The position numbers and the translations under genes were made by a program. From Charina bottae (taxonomy: Eukaryota; Chordata; Lepidosauria; Squamata; Charinaidae), in the NCBI GenBank assembly GCA_023362775.1, contig JALMGJ010000029.1, positions 3,846,768 to 3,910,767 on the forward strand: a stretch of DNA of 64,000 bases. The letters are read 5' to 3'. The stretch's first letter is position 1; every line of letters begins with the position of its first letter. Below the pieces are notes generated by a model. The model saw nothing but the letters and a program-made list of their open reading frames with translations, was not told the DNA's origin and did no database searches. This document shows positions 22,085 through 32,998 of the stretch, piece by piece.

Positions 22085-22192
22085 GGATTGGGTATGAGAA
22101 CAATAATACTTTATTGAATATTAGTCCCCTGGTTGGGGGAGATGGGTGGTGATATAAATTTAAATAATAAATAAAATAAATAAATAAATTAA
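22085..22192 (+). repeat. L2/CR1-type LINE 3' end with ATAAATAAA tail
   Basis: ATTAGTCCCCTGGTTGGGGG, then AGATGGGTGGTGATATAAAT and a run of AAATAAATA. This is the same terminus as the LINE at 15.1 kb. Confidence 0.8.
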
Positions 22193-23624
22193 CCATAAGG
22201 CCATATCAGAATACAAAAAACAGAACAATAAGACCATATATAACAAAATAGAGTAAAAGAACTAAAAGGAAATACAAACCATATTTCTTTATCACCTATA
22301 CAATTTACCCCAATCAGATCCACATGTGCAGTTCTCAATTGTACTGTTTTTTCAGATAAAAGGCCATGTTATATGTAATATTTGGGTTCTGACTGAACAT
22401 GAAATATGTTGCTTTAATGTATGGATCCCAATAGGCTGTTTGTCTAATTGTAATCCAAGATACTGATCTCTCTCTTACCTGGCAGGGGAGATACCATGAT
22501 CATGTTTGTTTTAAAGGACCTGAAATCCACTAATCAAATCTAGACAGGTTGTAACTTTGGAAATTGAGAGAAATGCATCTCATTGGCTACCACTCCTAAA
22601 ATCCTTGCACCAGTTCTGGAAAACCATGTTGATGCTGGAAGAAGTTTGACTGTTGCAGTCATAACTGTCCAAAGCAAACCCTGAAAACGTTATGATGGTT
22701 TGGGTAACACAAGGATTGCTTATTGTTCCAAAAAGCTTTCTCACCAACCATTTCAAATTTGTATCTGCAAAGTCCTACTGTAATTCCATTTGTTCTTCCA
22801 GCTATGAAAACCAAGAAAAAGGCAAATAAAATCCTCACACCTGCATTGTTGAATTGAGCTGTCTTTTATGAAAACAAAGGGGAGGACAGACAGCAGCTGT
22901 AAAGCTGGATGCTTTCCCTTCAATTACACAATAAATTAAAGGAAATGACAAAAAGGGGAGGTAGTGAACACTATTCAGGAGGTGCACTTAAGACAAGATG
23001 ATTCAGGAATAAAGACATTAACTTTACATCTAAAGCAGGGGGGAGTTAACACCTAGTGAGAAGGAAGGAAGTTTTTTCGGATTCATTCCGCCCACTTTTA
23101 CTTATTCCTTTAAATTGCAAGTTTGGAATTTAAAGGAATTTCAAAAACAGCTTTAGTTCATCTCAGACAGGGAGGGCCACAATTACTGGAGCTGAAGAAC
23201 TGATAAAAGGAGTATCAGACATACAGACAAATGACTTTTTTAAATTGCTTTTTGCAACTAGAATAAAATAGCTATTATCTGACTTAATCTGGATTGGGTT
23301 TAAGTCTGCTCCTTTCACTGTACCACTCCTTAAGTGCTTGTAATATTTGGGGATCACGTGGCTGGAGAGATATGTATGCAGTTTTACTTTTTAAACAATA
23401 AACTTGTCAAATGGGTATTAGAAATCCAGCTTGGCTTATCAAAATGGATGATAGTGACTAAAAGCGCATTTGATAGAGGCTGGGAAGGTTTAATGGTTTA
23501 GTTGTGGAAATTCCAGAGTGTCCACTGTGATGACCCCAGACAGAAGTGTGAAGGCAAACCCCCTTATTGCTTCTTCCCTAACTCCTGGTCTTCAAGGCTG
23601 CTCTGTTGTTTTCTGCAACTATCC
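22193..23624. other. Unique intergenic DNA
   Basis: No repeat or gene recognised. Confidence 0.5.
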
Positions 23625-23680
<56 letters not shown>

Positions 23681-23681
23681 G
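23625..23681. repeat. (ATAG)n / GATA microsatellite
   Basis: About 14 uninterrupted GATA units. Confidence 0.97.
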
Positions 23682-25669
23682 ATATTTATACTTATTTACT
23701 TATTTATTTATAGTATGGATATATATGCACAACGCCACAGTATGTATGCACATTCCCACGGGTGCTGAGTCTCTAAGTCCACTGGCTCATGTCCCTCCCT
23801 CATCATGCTACAGCATAAAACCCAACCTGTCCCCAGCTGCATTGATGAAACTATTAAAAAGCAGCATTTGGGCCATGTTATTAACTGTGTGTGTATATTC
23901 CTGAAAGAGGAAGCAAAATGGGAATTCCTTCATGTTATGAAGGAAGGCAGGTATAACAGCACAAGACAGAGACGGCTCATGGAACCATAAAGACACAGAA
24001 AGCAAGACAGCGGTGAACGACCTTTCTAGTATTCCTAACCAATGTGGCTCCAGATTTTGGAAGCTGGAATCTAACACGTCTAGAGGTTATCAGGTTAGGT
24101 AATGTATAGGCAGGATCTGAAGATCAAGCTGACCTTGATATATTGCTACCTGAAAGGAGTTGCCTGGGGTGCTCTAGTAATCTTTAGCTTTTTAGTGATG
24201 AATAAATCAAATTCCTGATATAAAACCTGCATGTTTCACTTGTCACTTAGCATTCCCACATGAGGCTTCTATAAATTTGAAAACAGTTCAAAGTTTCTGT
24301 GTTCTCAGTCTATCTGTACTGTTATAGAGCATTGCTGATATATTTCAAGCTCAGCTGCAACGGAGTTGAAAACTTGACCTTCCTTCCCTCCCCCCCTCTC
24401 TCCCATTTTGTCTATAATCTTTGAGGGAGTAGTCACCTCTGACTATCATTCCCATCAACCAGTATTTATGGCAGCTGCTTATGGTTCAGAAAATAGTCAA
24501 CAGCCATCATACTAGCCATTAAGAACCTGATCCTCATGAACCTGCCCAGTCACCTTTTACAAACGTCCAGTTGGCTGCCTTGCTGCAAATGCTGGCAGAG
24601 AATTCAAGTTTTCTTTAGTAAAAAAGCAATTGCTTCTTTTGGTCCTGAATTTTCCCACATTTAGAATTGAGAGGAAGTTGGATAGTTCCATATGGTATTT
24701 ATTGTTTATGCACATGGTATTATGTAAGTTGATGTTCTGGTTTGAATTGGGACTTCTACTACATGTGTAGTAGCATGGCAATACAGTCCCCATAATCACT
24801 TCAATGAGACATGAAGCTGGTTATGTCGAAACTTATATGGAGCCCAGGGTACGAATCAAGTTAGAAATTGAATAGCAGGGGTGCTAGTTAAGTCACCATG
24901 TGGTAAATATTTGAATGGTGGACTTGCAATTAATTATTCTATTGCCAAGAGGTTAAAAAAAATCCAACAACAGAAATGTTATATAATTTATGGACAGACC
25001 CCACCAGGAAGTAAAACAATTGGAAAATTCAAAAATACCATAACTTTCTAATGATTCCACTCAGCCTTATTATTTTCTTCAACAGAAGTGCAGTGGAATG
25101 AAGCATGACCAATGCATGCTATTTATGAAAATGTATTTGGAATATACGAAAGAAAGAAATACTCCCAAAGGGAGGTTCAGTAATTCCCAGTCACAGCCCA
25201 GCACGTACCATTTACTCAATTCAGAAGCCAAACCAAATAAATCAGAAGTCAGATTGTCAAATTGTTATAAATCTGTAATGGCTTAATCCCAAATTGTGTC
25301 CCTATGTTAACGTTACTCTTGATATTTAAATCTTTTTTCTACTCATAGATAGTTCCATTCTTCCTTGCAAACCTTCTGAGTTTTCCTGTTCCTGGCAACA
25401 TAGATGTTGTTTCAGAGCCTCTCAGTAAAATATATAAATCTAGTTTATAACCATAGCCATGGTTCACTTTAGATTCTGGAAGATATTGATACTTCCTTAC
25501 CATTTTGTGCTTGCTTTTTATCTAGTTTTCCAAGAAAAGTGATGATCATTTTGCTATTTCTGGGCATAACAATCTACTGTATTATAGTCCTTGACCATTC
25601 CTGCAAGATCAGTACACCCCTACTTTGAAAACCTATGGATATATTTGGAATATTTACCCTTAAATGTAC
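23682..25669. other. Mostly unique intergenic DNA
   Basis: No gene recognised. Around 24420-24500 a stretch (CTGACTATCATTCCCATCA) faintly resembles the 'ACTACAACTCCCATCATCC' part of hAT MITEs, but it is too diverged to call. Confidence 0.45.
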
Positions 25670-25679
25670 ATTCTTTTAA

Positions 25680-25730
25680 AAGGGGGCGTGGTGGCTCAGC
25701 AGGTAAGACGCCAGGCTTGTCAATCAGAAG
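25680..25730 (+). repeat. Head-only SINE insertion (tailless, 51 bp)
   Basis: Only the first 50 or so bases of the SINE are present: GGGGGCGTGGTGGCTCAGCA.., then GGTAAGACGCCAGGC and TTGTCAATCAGAAG. It is bracketed by ATTCTTTTAA at 25670-25679 and 25731-25740, a 10-bp target duplication. So the body and tail were never inserted. Confidence 0.85.
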
Positions 25731-25861
25731 ATTCTTTTAACACAAAAGGAATAGTATCATAACAAAAACCACCATCAGAATATTCAGCCAAATAAATATT
25801 AATTACAATTAGTATTAGTATAATACTATTTCCCTGTATAATACTGTATTTCCCTGTACAC

Positions 25862-26009
25862 CAGTGCTTCTTAACTCAGGCAACTTCCAGATGTGTGGAC
25901 TTCCAGATGTGTGAACTCCCAGAATTCTCCCAGGATTCTCATGGCTGGCTAAGGATTTCTGGGAATTGAAGACCACACATCTGGCAGTTGCTTAGTTTAG
26001 GAAACATTC
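25862..26009. mobile_element. hAT-type MITE (CAGTG..TTCTTAACTC family)
   Basis: Left part CAGTGCTTCTTAACTCAGGC and AGATGTGTGGACTT; right part GGGAATTGAAGACCACACAT and CAGTTGCTTAGTTTAGGAAAC. The halves are inverted copies, as in the intact relative at 31572-31662. An internal AGATGTGTG..ACTTCC repeat (GATGTGTGGACTTCCAGATG) makes it longer. Confidence 0.75.
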
Positions 26010-26359
26010 CCCTATGCCTTCAAATTGTCCTTGAAATGAGGATGTTTTGTAGAACATATTTTAGAATTAGTATTTATCTGCACTCAGTTGCTCCAATATT
26101 CTTTTTTCAAGTCCTCATTTATCCTAATACACTGAAAAGTGCTTAGGATTGTACGATTGCCTAAAATGCATGTTTACATTTTAAGTGTACCTTGTGTTGT
26201 AGTGAGTATGACATTTGTGATGTCTTATCAACCAGCAAAGTTGCTGTGGTCTATTGATAGATTATGAAATAATAGATATTAACCTTGACAGGAGGAGATC
26301 CACTAGGAGCAACAGTAGAAAGATAAGAATGGAAACATTGATAATGACTACATAGCTAG

Positions 26360-26710
26360 TATATGGGGGCGTGGTGGCTCAGCGGGTAAGATGCCAGGCT
26401 TGTCGATCAGAAGATCGCAAGTTCAGAGGTTCGAATCCCTAGGCCTCCGTGACGGAGTGAGCTCCCGCACTCGCCCCAGATCTTGCCAACCTAGCAATTT
26501 GAAAGCATGCCAATGCAAGTAGATTAAGAGGTACCACTTTGGTGGGTAGGTAACAGCGTTCTGCGCACATCATGCCGGCCACATGACCATGGAAGCATCT
26601 TCGGACAACGCTGGCTCTTCGTCTAACAAACGGAGATGAGCACCGGCCCCTAGAGTCGGACATGACTGCACAAATGTACAGGGGGCACCTTTACCTTTAC
26701 CTTTACCTTT
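26360..26710 (+). repeat. tRNA-derived SINE, ACCTTT-tail family, full length with long tail
   Basis: Head GGGGGCGTGGTGGCTCAGCG starts at 26365, preceded by TATAT of uncertain origin. B box GGTTCGAATCC is intact. The tail has four ACCTTT units, the longest in the window. ACATAGCTAG occurs at 26350-26359 and 26711-26720 as the target duplication. Confidence 0.93.
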
Positions 26711-26720
26711 ACATAGCTAG

Positions 26721-27210
26721 ATCTCAGTCAAGTTATGCTAATATACTTCAAGAACTTGCCTAATTTCCCAGTTTCCTGTATAATTCAGAAACATCTGAAT
26801 CAATATTTTTGAACTCAAATTTGATCCACCTTTGGTTGGACTACTAGTCTGGGATTACCCAGACTGTTGTTGTAAACAGATACTTTTTACCAAGATTTTC
26901 AGTGCTGTTGAACATGTAACCAGGGTGGAATTTAATTCTCTTAAAACATAAATATCTAATTCTACAGCAAAATACCATGTTTGCAACAGAGGTTTGACTA
27001 AAGGCTTTTCCAGAGAACCTATTAACTGTAGGTTCTCTACATTTTGGGGGGAAAAATAAGGATGATGCTTCATTTTCCACTGTGCCAAATTCCTTTTTGC
27101 ATTTCTCTGAAATTTATCTTCTATCTTTTACATTTTCTTTAAAATTAATCATCATCACATTTTAAAATCCACACTCATTCTGAAATAAAATTTGCAATAT
27201 CAAATGGACA
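26721..27210. other. Unique intergenic DNA
   Basis: No repeat or gene recognised. Confidence 0.5.
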
Positions 27211-27211
27211 C

Positions 27212-27260
27212 TGAGGGAACTGGGTCCCCGATGGGGACATGGGCGGTAATATAAATTTAA

Positions 27261-27291
<31 letters not shown>

Positions 27292-27293
27292 AC
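27212..27293 (+). repeat. L2/CR1-type LINE 3' end with AAAT tail
   Basis: AACTGGGTCCCCGATGGGGA, then CATGGGCGGTAATATAAATT and eight or so TAAA units. Only the last 80 bases of the LINE are present. Confidence 0.85.
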
Positions 27294-27788
27294 TGCCCTA
27301 ATGTGTTATTCATTTCATCAAGGTTTCCCAAGTGTTCCATATTTACTGAACATTGAGCAAGCTTATCAAGGTCACCTCATTAATTTTAATGTAAGAGTTG
27401 GATATTTCCAGCTGATTTATCATGTACAGTCAGAAGTTTTGTTTTGTTTAACAGATAACTTGGGAAAGAAAATGAGATATGAGCTCAAAAACCAAACCAG
27501 CAAAAGCCACGATGGTGCATCTCAGCAGCGAATTCACCTTCCTGGTAAAGGTGCGTGTCAGCTATAAGACCATTGTAATGAAAAAAAGGGGGGGTGCTTC
27601 CTCCCCTTTGCCCCCATCTAGAGGCAGTTTAAAGTAAGGAGCCCAAACCTGACCATGACTTTAGGGGACCCAGCTGCCAATTCTGTTAATGCTGGTTTCT
27701 CTCCTGCCTTGCCTTTCAATGTATTCCCAGTGTACAGTATTAAACAAATAAGAAAACTAAAATGCAGTTAAAGTATCAACTATATAAA
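27294..27788. other. Unique intergenic DNA
   Basis: No repeat or gene recognised. An 88-codon plus frame at 27301-27567 looks like chance. Confidence 0.45.
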
Positions 27789-27799
27789 AGGTAAAGGTT
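27789..27799 (-). repeat. 11-bp SINE-tail micro-insertion
   Basis: AGGTAAAGGTT (minus strand AACCTTTACCT, the exact SINE tail) sits between two copies of CTATATAAA at 27780-27788 and 27800-27808. The arrangement is that of a minimal retroposition event with a 9-bp target duplication. A templated duplication by other means cannot be excluded for such a short sequence. Confidence 0.6.
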
Positions 27800-27947
27800 C
27801 TATATAAAGAGGCAATAAATAAACAATGCCAAATATATTAACTTTTATATAAACTAAGCCAAATACATTAACAAATAACTTCAGAATTAGACACGTTAAA
27901 AACACTCCTTATAGCCTATATATTTGACATCTTGCTTTGTCTTTCAT

Positions 27948-28288
27948 GGGTAAGGTAAAGGTTCCCCCCGCACATTTGCGCAGTCATGTCCGACTCTAGG
28001 GGCCAGTGCTCATCTCCGTTTCTTAGCCGAAGAGCCAGCGTTGTCCAAAGATGCTTCCACGGTCATGTGGCCGCATGACGCACGCAGAACGTTGTTACCT
28101 ACCCACCGAAGTGTTACCTATTCATCTACTTGCATTTGCATGCTTTCAAATTGTTAGGTTGGCAAGAGCTGGGGCGAGTGTGGGAGCTCACTCCATCATG
28201 CGGGGCTAGGGATTCGAACCTCTGAACTTGCGATCTTCTGATCAACAAGCCTGGCATCTTACCCACTGAGCCACCACGCCCCCCTTTT
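27948..28288 (-). repeat. tRNA-derived SINE, ACCTTT-tail family, full length
   Basis: Complete minus-strand copy with head GGGGGGCGTGGTGGCTCAGT, B box GGTTCGAATCC, body and tail. TTTGTCTTTCAT at 27936-27947 and 28289-28300 is a 12-bp target duplication. Confidence 0.95.
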
Positions 28289-28301
28289 TTTGTCTTTCAT
28301 A

Positions 28302-28758
28302 CTGTATTATTAATACAATATTGTGTTTTATTATATATCCTGTAAACTGCCTACAGTTCAATTGGATTGATGTGATGTATACATTTCTTGGATAAATAAA
28401 TATTTAACATGGCAAAGATCCCAAATCTAGAGAACTTTAATAGGCAGCTTGTTCCATAATAAGGAGACACCCAGAGATGTCACCAACCTGATAGGACATG
28501 GTATGTTCTGTATGTCTATGTCAAAAACAGTGGGAAAAGGTATAAAGAGAACCTGTTTTCTCACTCTTTCCAGGATAAAACATAATTTATATAATAAATT
28601 ATAATTTACTTAGTGGGTAAGTACTAACTTCACATCTTTAGCTTCAAAATCCCCAAAGAAGTTTCATGAAGAAGCCAAAATCTCCTGCATTCTGCATTAG
28701 CAATTTTGAACAAACTGCATAATGAATTCACTTCATGTGTGTTCTTGGGAGGAAGATC
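28302..28758. other. Unique intergenic DNA
   Basis: No gene recognised. Confidence 0.45.
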
Positions 28759-28762
28759 CCAT

Positions 28763-28925
28763 GTTTTGTTTTGTTTTGTTTTGTTTTGTTTTGTTTTGTT
28801 TTGTTTTGTTTTGTTTTGTTTTGTTCTGTTCTGTTCTGTTCTGTTCTGTTCTGTTCTGTTCTGTTCTCTATCAAATTTCTCTGCCGCCCATCTCGTATAC
28901 GACGACTCTGGGCGGCTTACAGACA
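28763..28925 (-). repeat. L2/CR1-type LINE 3' end with two-phase pentamer tail
   Basis: On the minus strand: GCCGCCCAGAGTCGTCG, GAGATGGGCGGCAGAGAAAT, then a tail of AGAAC units changing to AAAAC units (on the plus strand TTTTG then TTCTG). The switch is sharp, near 28823. Reading frames across it (Phe-Cys-Val-Leu repeats) are repeat artefacts. Confidence 0.85.
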
Positions 28926-29152
28926 ATAAAATGTCCGACTACCTGTTAATCTTCCTTAAGCTTGTTCATGACTCAGTTCTTTTGTTCCTGCTGAGCTGTG
29001 CTTCAGATTTGTTCTTTAAAACAACAAATTTATGTCCTTCCTTTCAGGAAACTGGGCTCTTGAGGAGATTAAAATAAAATATAAGCACTTCAAATTTCAT
29101 TTAGAAAGTTAAAATCTCTGTTAAACTAGCTCACTAGTTCAAAAGGCCTAAA

Positions 29153-29861
29153 CCAGGGTTCTTAATCATCTTGTGCCATGGGAGTCTGGTGAAACCTGTG
29201 GACCCCTTCTCGGAAAAACGTTTTTAACTGCATAAAATAAAATATACAGATATAGATAGTATTACAAAGAAGCAAATTATGCTCAGATACAATTATAAAA
29301 ACATTGTAAAAATAAAGAAATAGGTAATAGAGTAATTTTTGAGCTTCTTTATTAACCAATTAAGTCGATAAGAAGATAATACCCTTTTTAAATTACAGTA
29401 ATTAATTAGCAGTTTCATGTCAGTCTTGACTCCTAGTGACTACAGGGACAAGTTTCTACAGTTTTCTAGACAGCATTTTCAGAAGTAGTTTGCTGTTGCC
29501 TTCTTTGTAGAGCTGAGAGACAGTGACTGGCCCCCAAACCACCTACTTTGTGCCTAAGACAGGACTAGAATTCACAATCTCCCAGGTTCTAGCCTGGTGT
29601 CTTTAACCAATATACCAAAATTGCTCTCTATACCATTTTTTAAGGTATAATAATTTTAGATTATTAAGTTAACAAACACTTTTGGAGTCTAGAGGCCATA
29701 CATTACTTTGTTGCCTACATACATTGAATGAAAGCTAAATTTCAGTTAGAGATTAGTGAAAATAAAGTTGCATTTTTTTCCTATCCAAGTCCATGGACCC
29801 CTTTCATGGACCCCCTGAAATCTACCCATGGAGCCCTTGGACAGAACCCTTTAGAACCCAT
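29153..29861. mobile_element. Non-autonomous hAT-type DNA transposon with SINE inserted
   Basis: Left end CCAGGGTTCTTAATC..TTGTGCCATGG, with GTGGACCCCTTCTCGG and TGCATAAAATAAAATA; right end CCATGGAGCCCTTGG..AGAACCCAT. The wording 'gtgccatggacccc..cttctc' with inverted counterpart at the right end is typical of old non-autonomous hAT elements. GGCCTAAA (29145-29152) and GGCCTAAT (29862-29869) are likely an 8-bp target duplication with one mismatch. No transposase is present. Confidence 0.7.
29402..29632 (-). repeat. tRNA-derived SINE (GAG..TTGGTxTAxTGG family) nested in hAT
   Basis: On the minus strand: head GAGAGCAATTTTGGTATATT, a degenerate GGTTAAAGACACCAGGCTAG, B-box region GAATTCTAGTCCTG, then TTAGGCACAAAGTAGG and a body with GGCAACAGCAAACTACTTCTG and GTCACTAGGAGTCAAGACTG. 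Both family members at 34.99-35.2 kb and here share this body. Confidence 0.8.
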
Positions 29862-31084
29862 GGCCTAATTGAAGAGGAAAGCAGAAAGAGGACTTCCTGA
29901 GGAAGGACATTCCCTACCATGCGAAAGACATAGGAGAAGACACCCTCCAAGTCCCTGACAAATAAACCTCAGAGCCCATTTTACACTGCACAATAGAAAC
30001 AAGGAAGTCAGGCATTGGGGTGCATTGTGCTCCTGATGGCCTTTCCTGGCCATATAAGCATATTCCTTTGCAATGTGGTAACTTCATATGGGGAATAGAA
30101 TAATAATTTTAAAACTAAAAAAATATATATGACAAACTTCTTTATGTTATTCACAGCCACATAACCCCAAGAAAAGGGTATTAAATACTGAAGAAAGGTG
30201 GGCATTCTCCCTGGGCCATCCCCATGTTTGTAAGATATCAGGTCTGTTTGCTGTTGCTTCCATCTTCTGCCACTCTCTGCATAAACATTTGGAGACCCCC
30301 AAGACTGGTGTCCTGTTTTGGGCCTGGATTGGGTAGCAAAGTGCCTGCTACCATCCCTTCCTTTCCCATTCTAAGGGATTCCCCTTGCTATCAAGCAACC
30401 CACATTTTCCCCAGTCCCCGTTCTGGGTCTTTGCTCTTCCACAGTTTGAAATTCATCAACAAGATGCCAGTATTGTGTGGTTAGGAAGGTAAAGGCTCTG
30501 TCCAATGGAGCTCAGCTCCTGGTGATTCCATGGATAGGGAAATGTAGCTTTCTATGCAACAATATGGAAGGGTCTGGAATCTGCCATGTTACCCATTTTG
30601 CTTCACTAAATCCCTCCCTCTCTCTCCCCACCACCCAAAGGCTGAAACTGGAACATCCCCTGCAACTCTCAGAAACTGGAAAAAAAAATAAATGTAGGTT
30701 CCAGACAGCAAAAATCCATTCTTGACACAATGCCTGCAAACTACTTTTACTGAAGAGGCCAAGGGTCCATAGGGTTGAATACTGACTTCACAAAACTCCT
30801 ACATAGTCTTTGTTACTATTATTTTAAGCTTGTCAACTTTTAAGACAATATAGGTAGTTCATTATCCTTCTCTCATGGACAGTGGATTGCCAGGAATGAC
30901 GTTATGGTATCCATATCACATCTCACAATAACACTTGACTAGAGTGAACCATAATCTCTCAAATCCACCATACAGTGGCTGTCCAAACAGGATAGGTATC
31001 TCTTATTTTTATTAACAAAAACCAGGTGATGAATTAAGTGTTTCTGATAAATGATAGTCCCTTCTAGTTCTGGAAACATAAGCC

Positions 31085-31121
<37 letters not shown>
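31085..31121. repeat. (GA)n microsatellite
   Basis: GA dinucleotides with one AAAG interruption. Confidence 0.9.
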
Positions 31122-31445
31122 AGAAATTTAAATCAGACATATGTTTTATATAAAATACTCTTCCATAAAGATATCCCTAACTTAGACTTTATATGGCCAA
31201 CATTTTATCACTAGAATATATGAGGAAAAATAATAATAACTTAGTGCCACATGTATAGGACTCTCTGTCATATTTTATCACCCACCCTTTCTTCAATCTC
31301 TGTCTTGACAATTGCCAGGGGTGAGATAGGAGTGCTAGAATTATGAATTAGAGGCTTTAATTTTGCCACCTTGAGGATGAACTATATACAGTATTGTAGA
31401 AACTTGGACAATGTAACTTAAAAAAAGAATATTCGTCATAAAAAA

Positions 31446-31470
31446 AAGGTAAAGGTACCCCCCGCACATG
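31446..31470 (-). repeat. Short SINE-tail fragment
   Basis: AAGGTAAAGGTACC and CCCCCGCACAT equal the last 25 bases of the SINE (minus strand ATGTGCGGGGGGTACC.. then TTTACCTT). No target duplication could be seen, so it may be a remainder of a deleted copy or another short insertion. Confidence 0.7.
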
Positions 31471-31571
31471 GGATGTACGAATGCCAGATCAATACAGGAT
31501 GACAAGAAGATATGTGTGGATAAGGATATGATGGAGCCCACAACTCAGTATGGAGATATTAGGATCTATAT

Positions 31572-31662
31572 CAGTGTTTCTCAATCTCAGCAACTTTAAG
31601 AAGTGTGGGCTTCAACAGTTGAAGTCCACATATCTTAAAGTTGCTGAGATTGAGAAACATTG
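31572..31662. mobile_element. Palindromic hAT-type MITE, 91 bp, with 8-bp TSD
   Basis: Left arm CAGTGTTTCTCAATCTCAGC, right arm GCTGAGATTGAGAAACATTG; the arms meet in the middle (CTTCAACAGTTGAAG), so the whole element is one foldback. ATCTATAT flanks it at 31564-31571 and 31663-31670, a perfect 8-bp target duplication, the size made by hAT transposases. No coding capacity. Confidence 0.85.
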
Positions 31663-31811
31663 ATCTATATCATCTAAGATCCATGTAGAAGATACTACTT
31701 TCAGTCTCTAACCTCTGCATGAACTGAGAAAGACTTCTTCAGAAACGGTGCTGCAGCCTAGTATAGATAATACTGAGCTAAATAACATAAGGAGTAATAT
31801 AATCTCCTGTA

Positions 31812-32147
31812 GGTAAAGGTAAAGGTTCCCCCCACACAGTTGTGCAGTTGTGTCCGACTCTAGGGGCCGGTGCTCATCTCCGTTTCTTAGCTGAAGAGCC
31901 AGCGTTGTCCGAAGATGCTTCCACGGTCATGTGGCCGCATGACGTGCACGGAACGCTGTTACCTACCCACCAAAGTGGTACCTCTTAATCTACTTGCATT
32001 TGCATGCTTTCGAATTGCTAGGTTGGCAAGAGCTGGAGCTAGTGCGGGAGCTCACTCCGCACGCAGGGCTAGGGTTTCGAACCTCCGAACTTGCGATCTT
32101 CCGATCGACAAGCCTGGCTTCTTACCCGCTGAGCCACAACGCCCCCC
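31812..32147 (-). repeat. tRNA-derived SINE, ACCTTT-tail family, full length
   Basis: Minus-strand copy of the subfamily with GCGTGCGGAGTGAGC and CACTAGCTCC. ATAATCTCCTGTA is perfectly repeated at 31799-31811 and 32148-32160 (13 bp). Confidence 0.95.
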
Positions 32148-32160
32148 ATAATCTCCTGTA

Positions 32161-32547
32161 AGACCACATTAATACTAAATGCTAGGCTACTTCATTCATT
32201 TTTGCATTCTACAGGCTATGTATTTGTTCCTTGGTTTTGTACTTATAATCTGCCCAATCTGAAAGGACTCTGGGTAGTTTGCAACCACAAAATAAAAGAA
32301 AAAAAATGATAATATAAACTTTTCAGAAACAGGAGCATACCAACCAGTGCTAATCTTATCTCTAATAGCATACCCTACTTCTCCATGATGAATCAATGTT
32401 TTCGGGGTGCTTTTTTCTTTTTCTTGTTGCATTTGTATTTGTATTAGAATTCTATTTAATTTTTTTTTATTGAGACCTTTAACTATGTGTCCAGTCATTA
32501 AATGCTTATGAATGGGTTTGAGATGCTGAGAAGCTATAATGCTGCTA
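32161..32547. other. Unique intergenic DNA
   Basis: TGCCCAATCTGAAAGGACTC and TGGGTAGTTTGCAACC near 32250-32285 are weakly like an L2 3' end on the minus strand; otherwise nothing is seen. Confidence 0.4.
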
Positions 32548-32560
32548 TAACATTAAATAT

Positions 32561-32850
32561 TAGGGGGTGTGGTTGCTCAGCGGGTAAGATGCCAGGCTTG
32601 TAGATCGCAAGTGAGCTCCCGCACTCGCCCCAGCTCTTGCCAACCTAGCAATTCGAAAGCATGCAAATGCAAGTAGATTAATAGGTACCACTTCGGTGGG
32701 TAGGTAACAGCGTTCTGTGCGCGTCATGCGGCCACATGACCATGGAAGCGTCTTCGGACAACGGTGACTCTTCGGCTAACAAACGGAGATGAGCACCGGC
32801 CCCTAGAGTCGGACACGACTGCACAAATGTGCGGGGGGAACCTTTACCTT
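32561..32850 (+). repeat. tRNA-derived SINE, ACCTTT-tail family, head with two deletions
   Basis: The head begins GGGGGTGTGGTTGCTCAGCG, but CTTGTAGATCGCAAG lacks the CGATCGGA stretch and is joined to TGAGCTCCCGC, so the B box and its flanks are gone. TAACATTAAATAT at 32548-32560 and 32851-32863 is a 13-bp target duplication. The B-box-less form therefore either was mobilised as such or was deleted after insertion. Confidence 0.92.
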
Positions 32851-32998
32851 TAACATTAAATATATAGTTTATTATTTCAACCAATTACATTGTTTTCTAA
32901 GATGACTTAACAAACTATTTTATAAATGGGAATAAGGTTTAAACAAACTTTAAAAAAAACAATAACCAATGAAACCCTTGTGGTTAGGCAAAGAAAAA

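Larger units (their letters stand above)
29870..31563. other. Mostly unique intergenic DNA
   Basis: No gene recognised. Contains a (GA)n run at 31085-31121 and the SINE-tail fragment at 31446-31470 (listed separately). Confidence 0.45.

Noticed and set aside
23625..23681. GATA repeat as a sign of a sex chromosome (Bkm-type repeat)
   Set aside because: Fourteen GATA units are common on any chromosome; one locus says nothing about sex linkage.
26380..26440. True tRNA gene
   Set aside because: A and B boxes are present, but the sequence is the head of a dispersed SINE with target duplications and no proper acceptor end.
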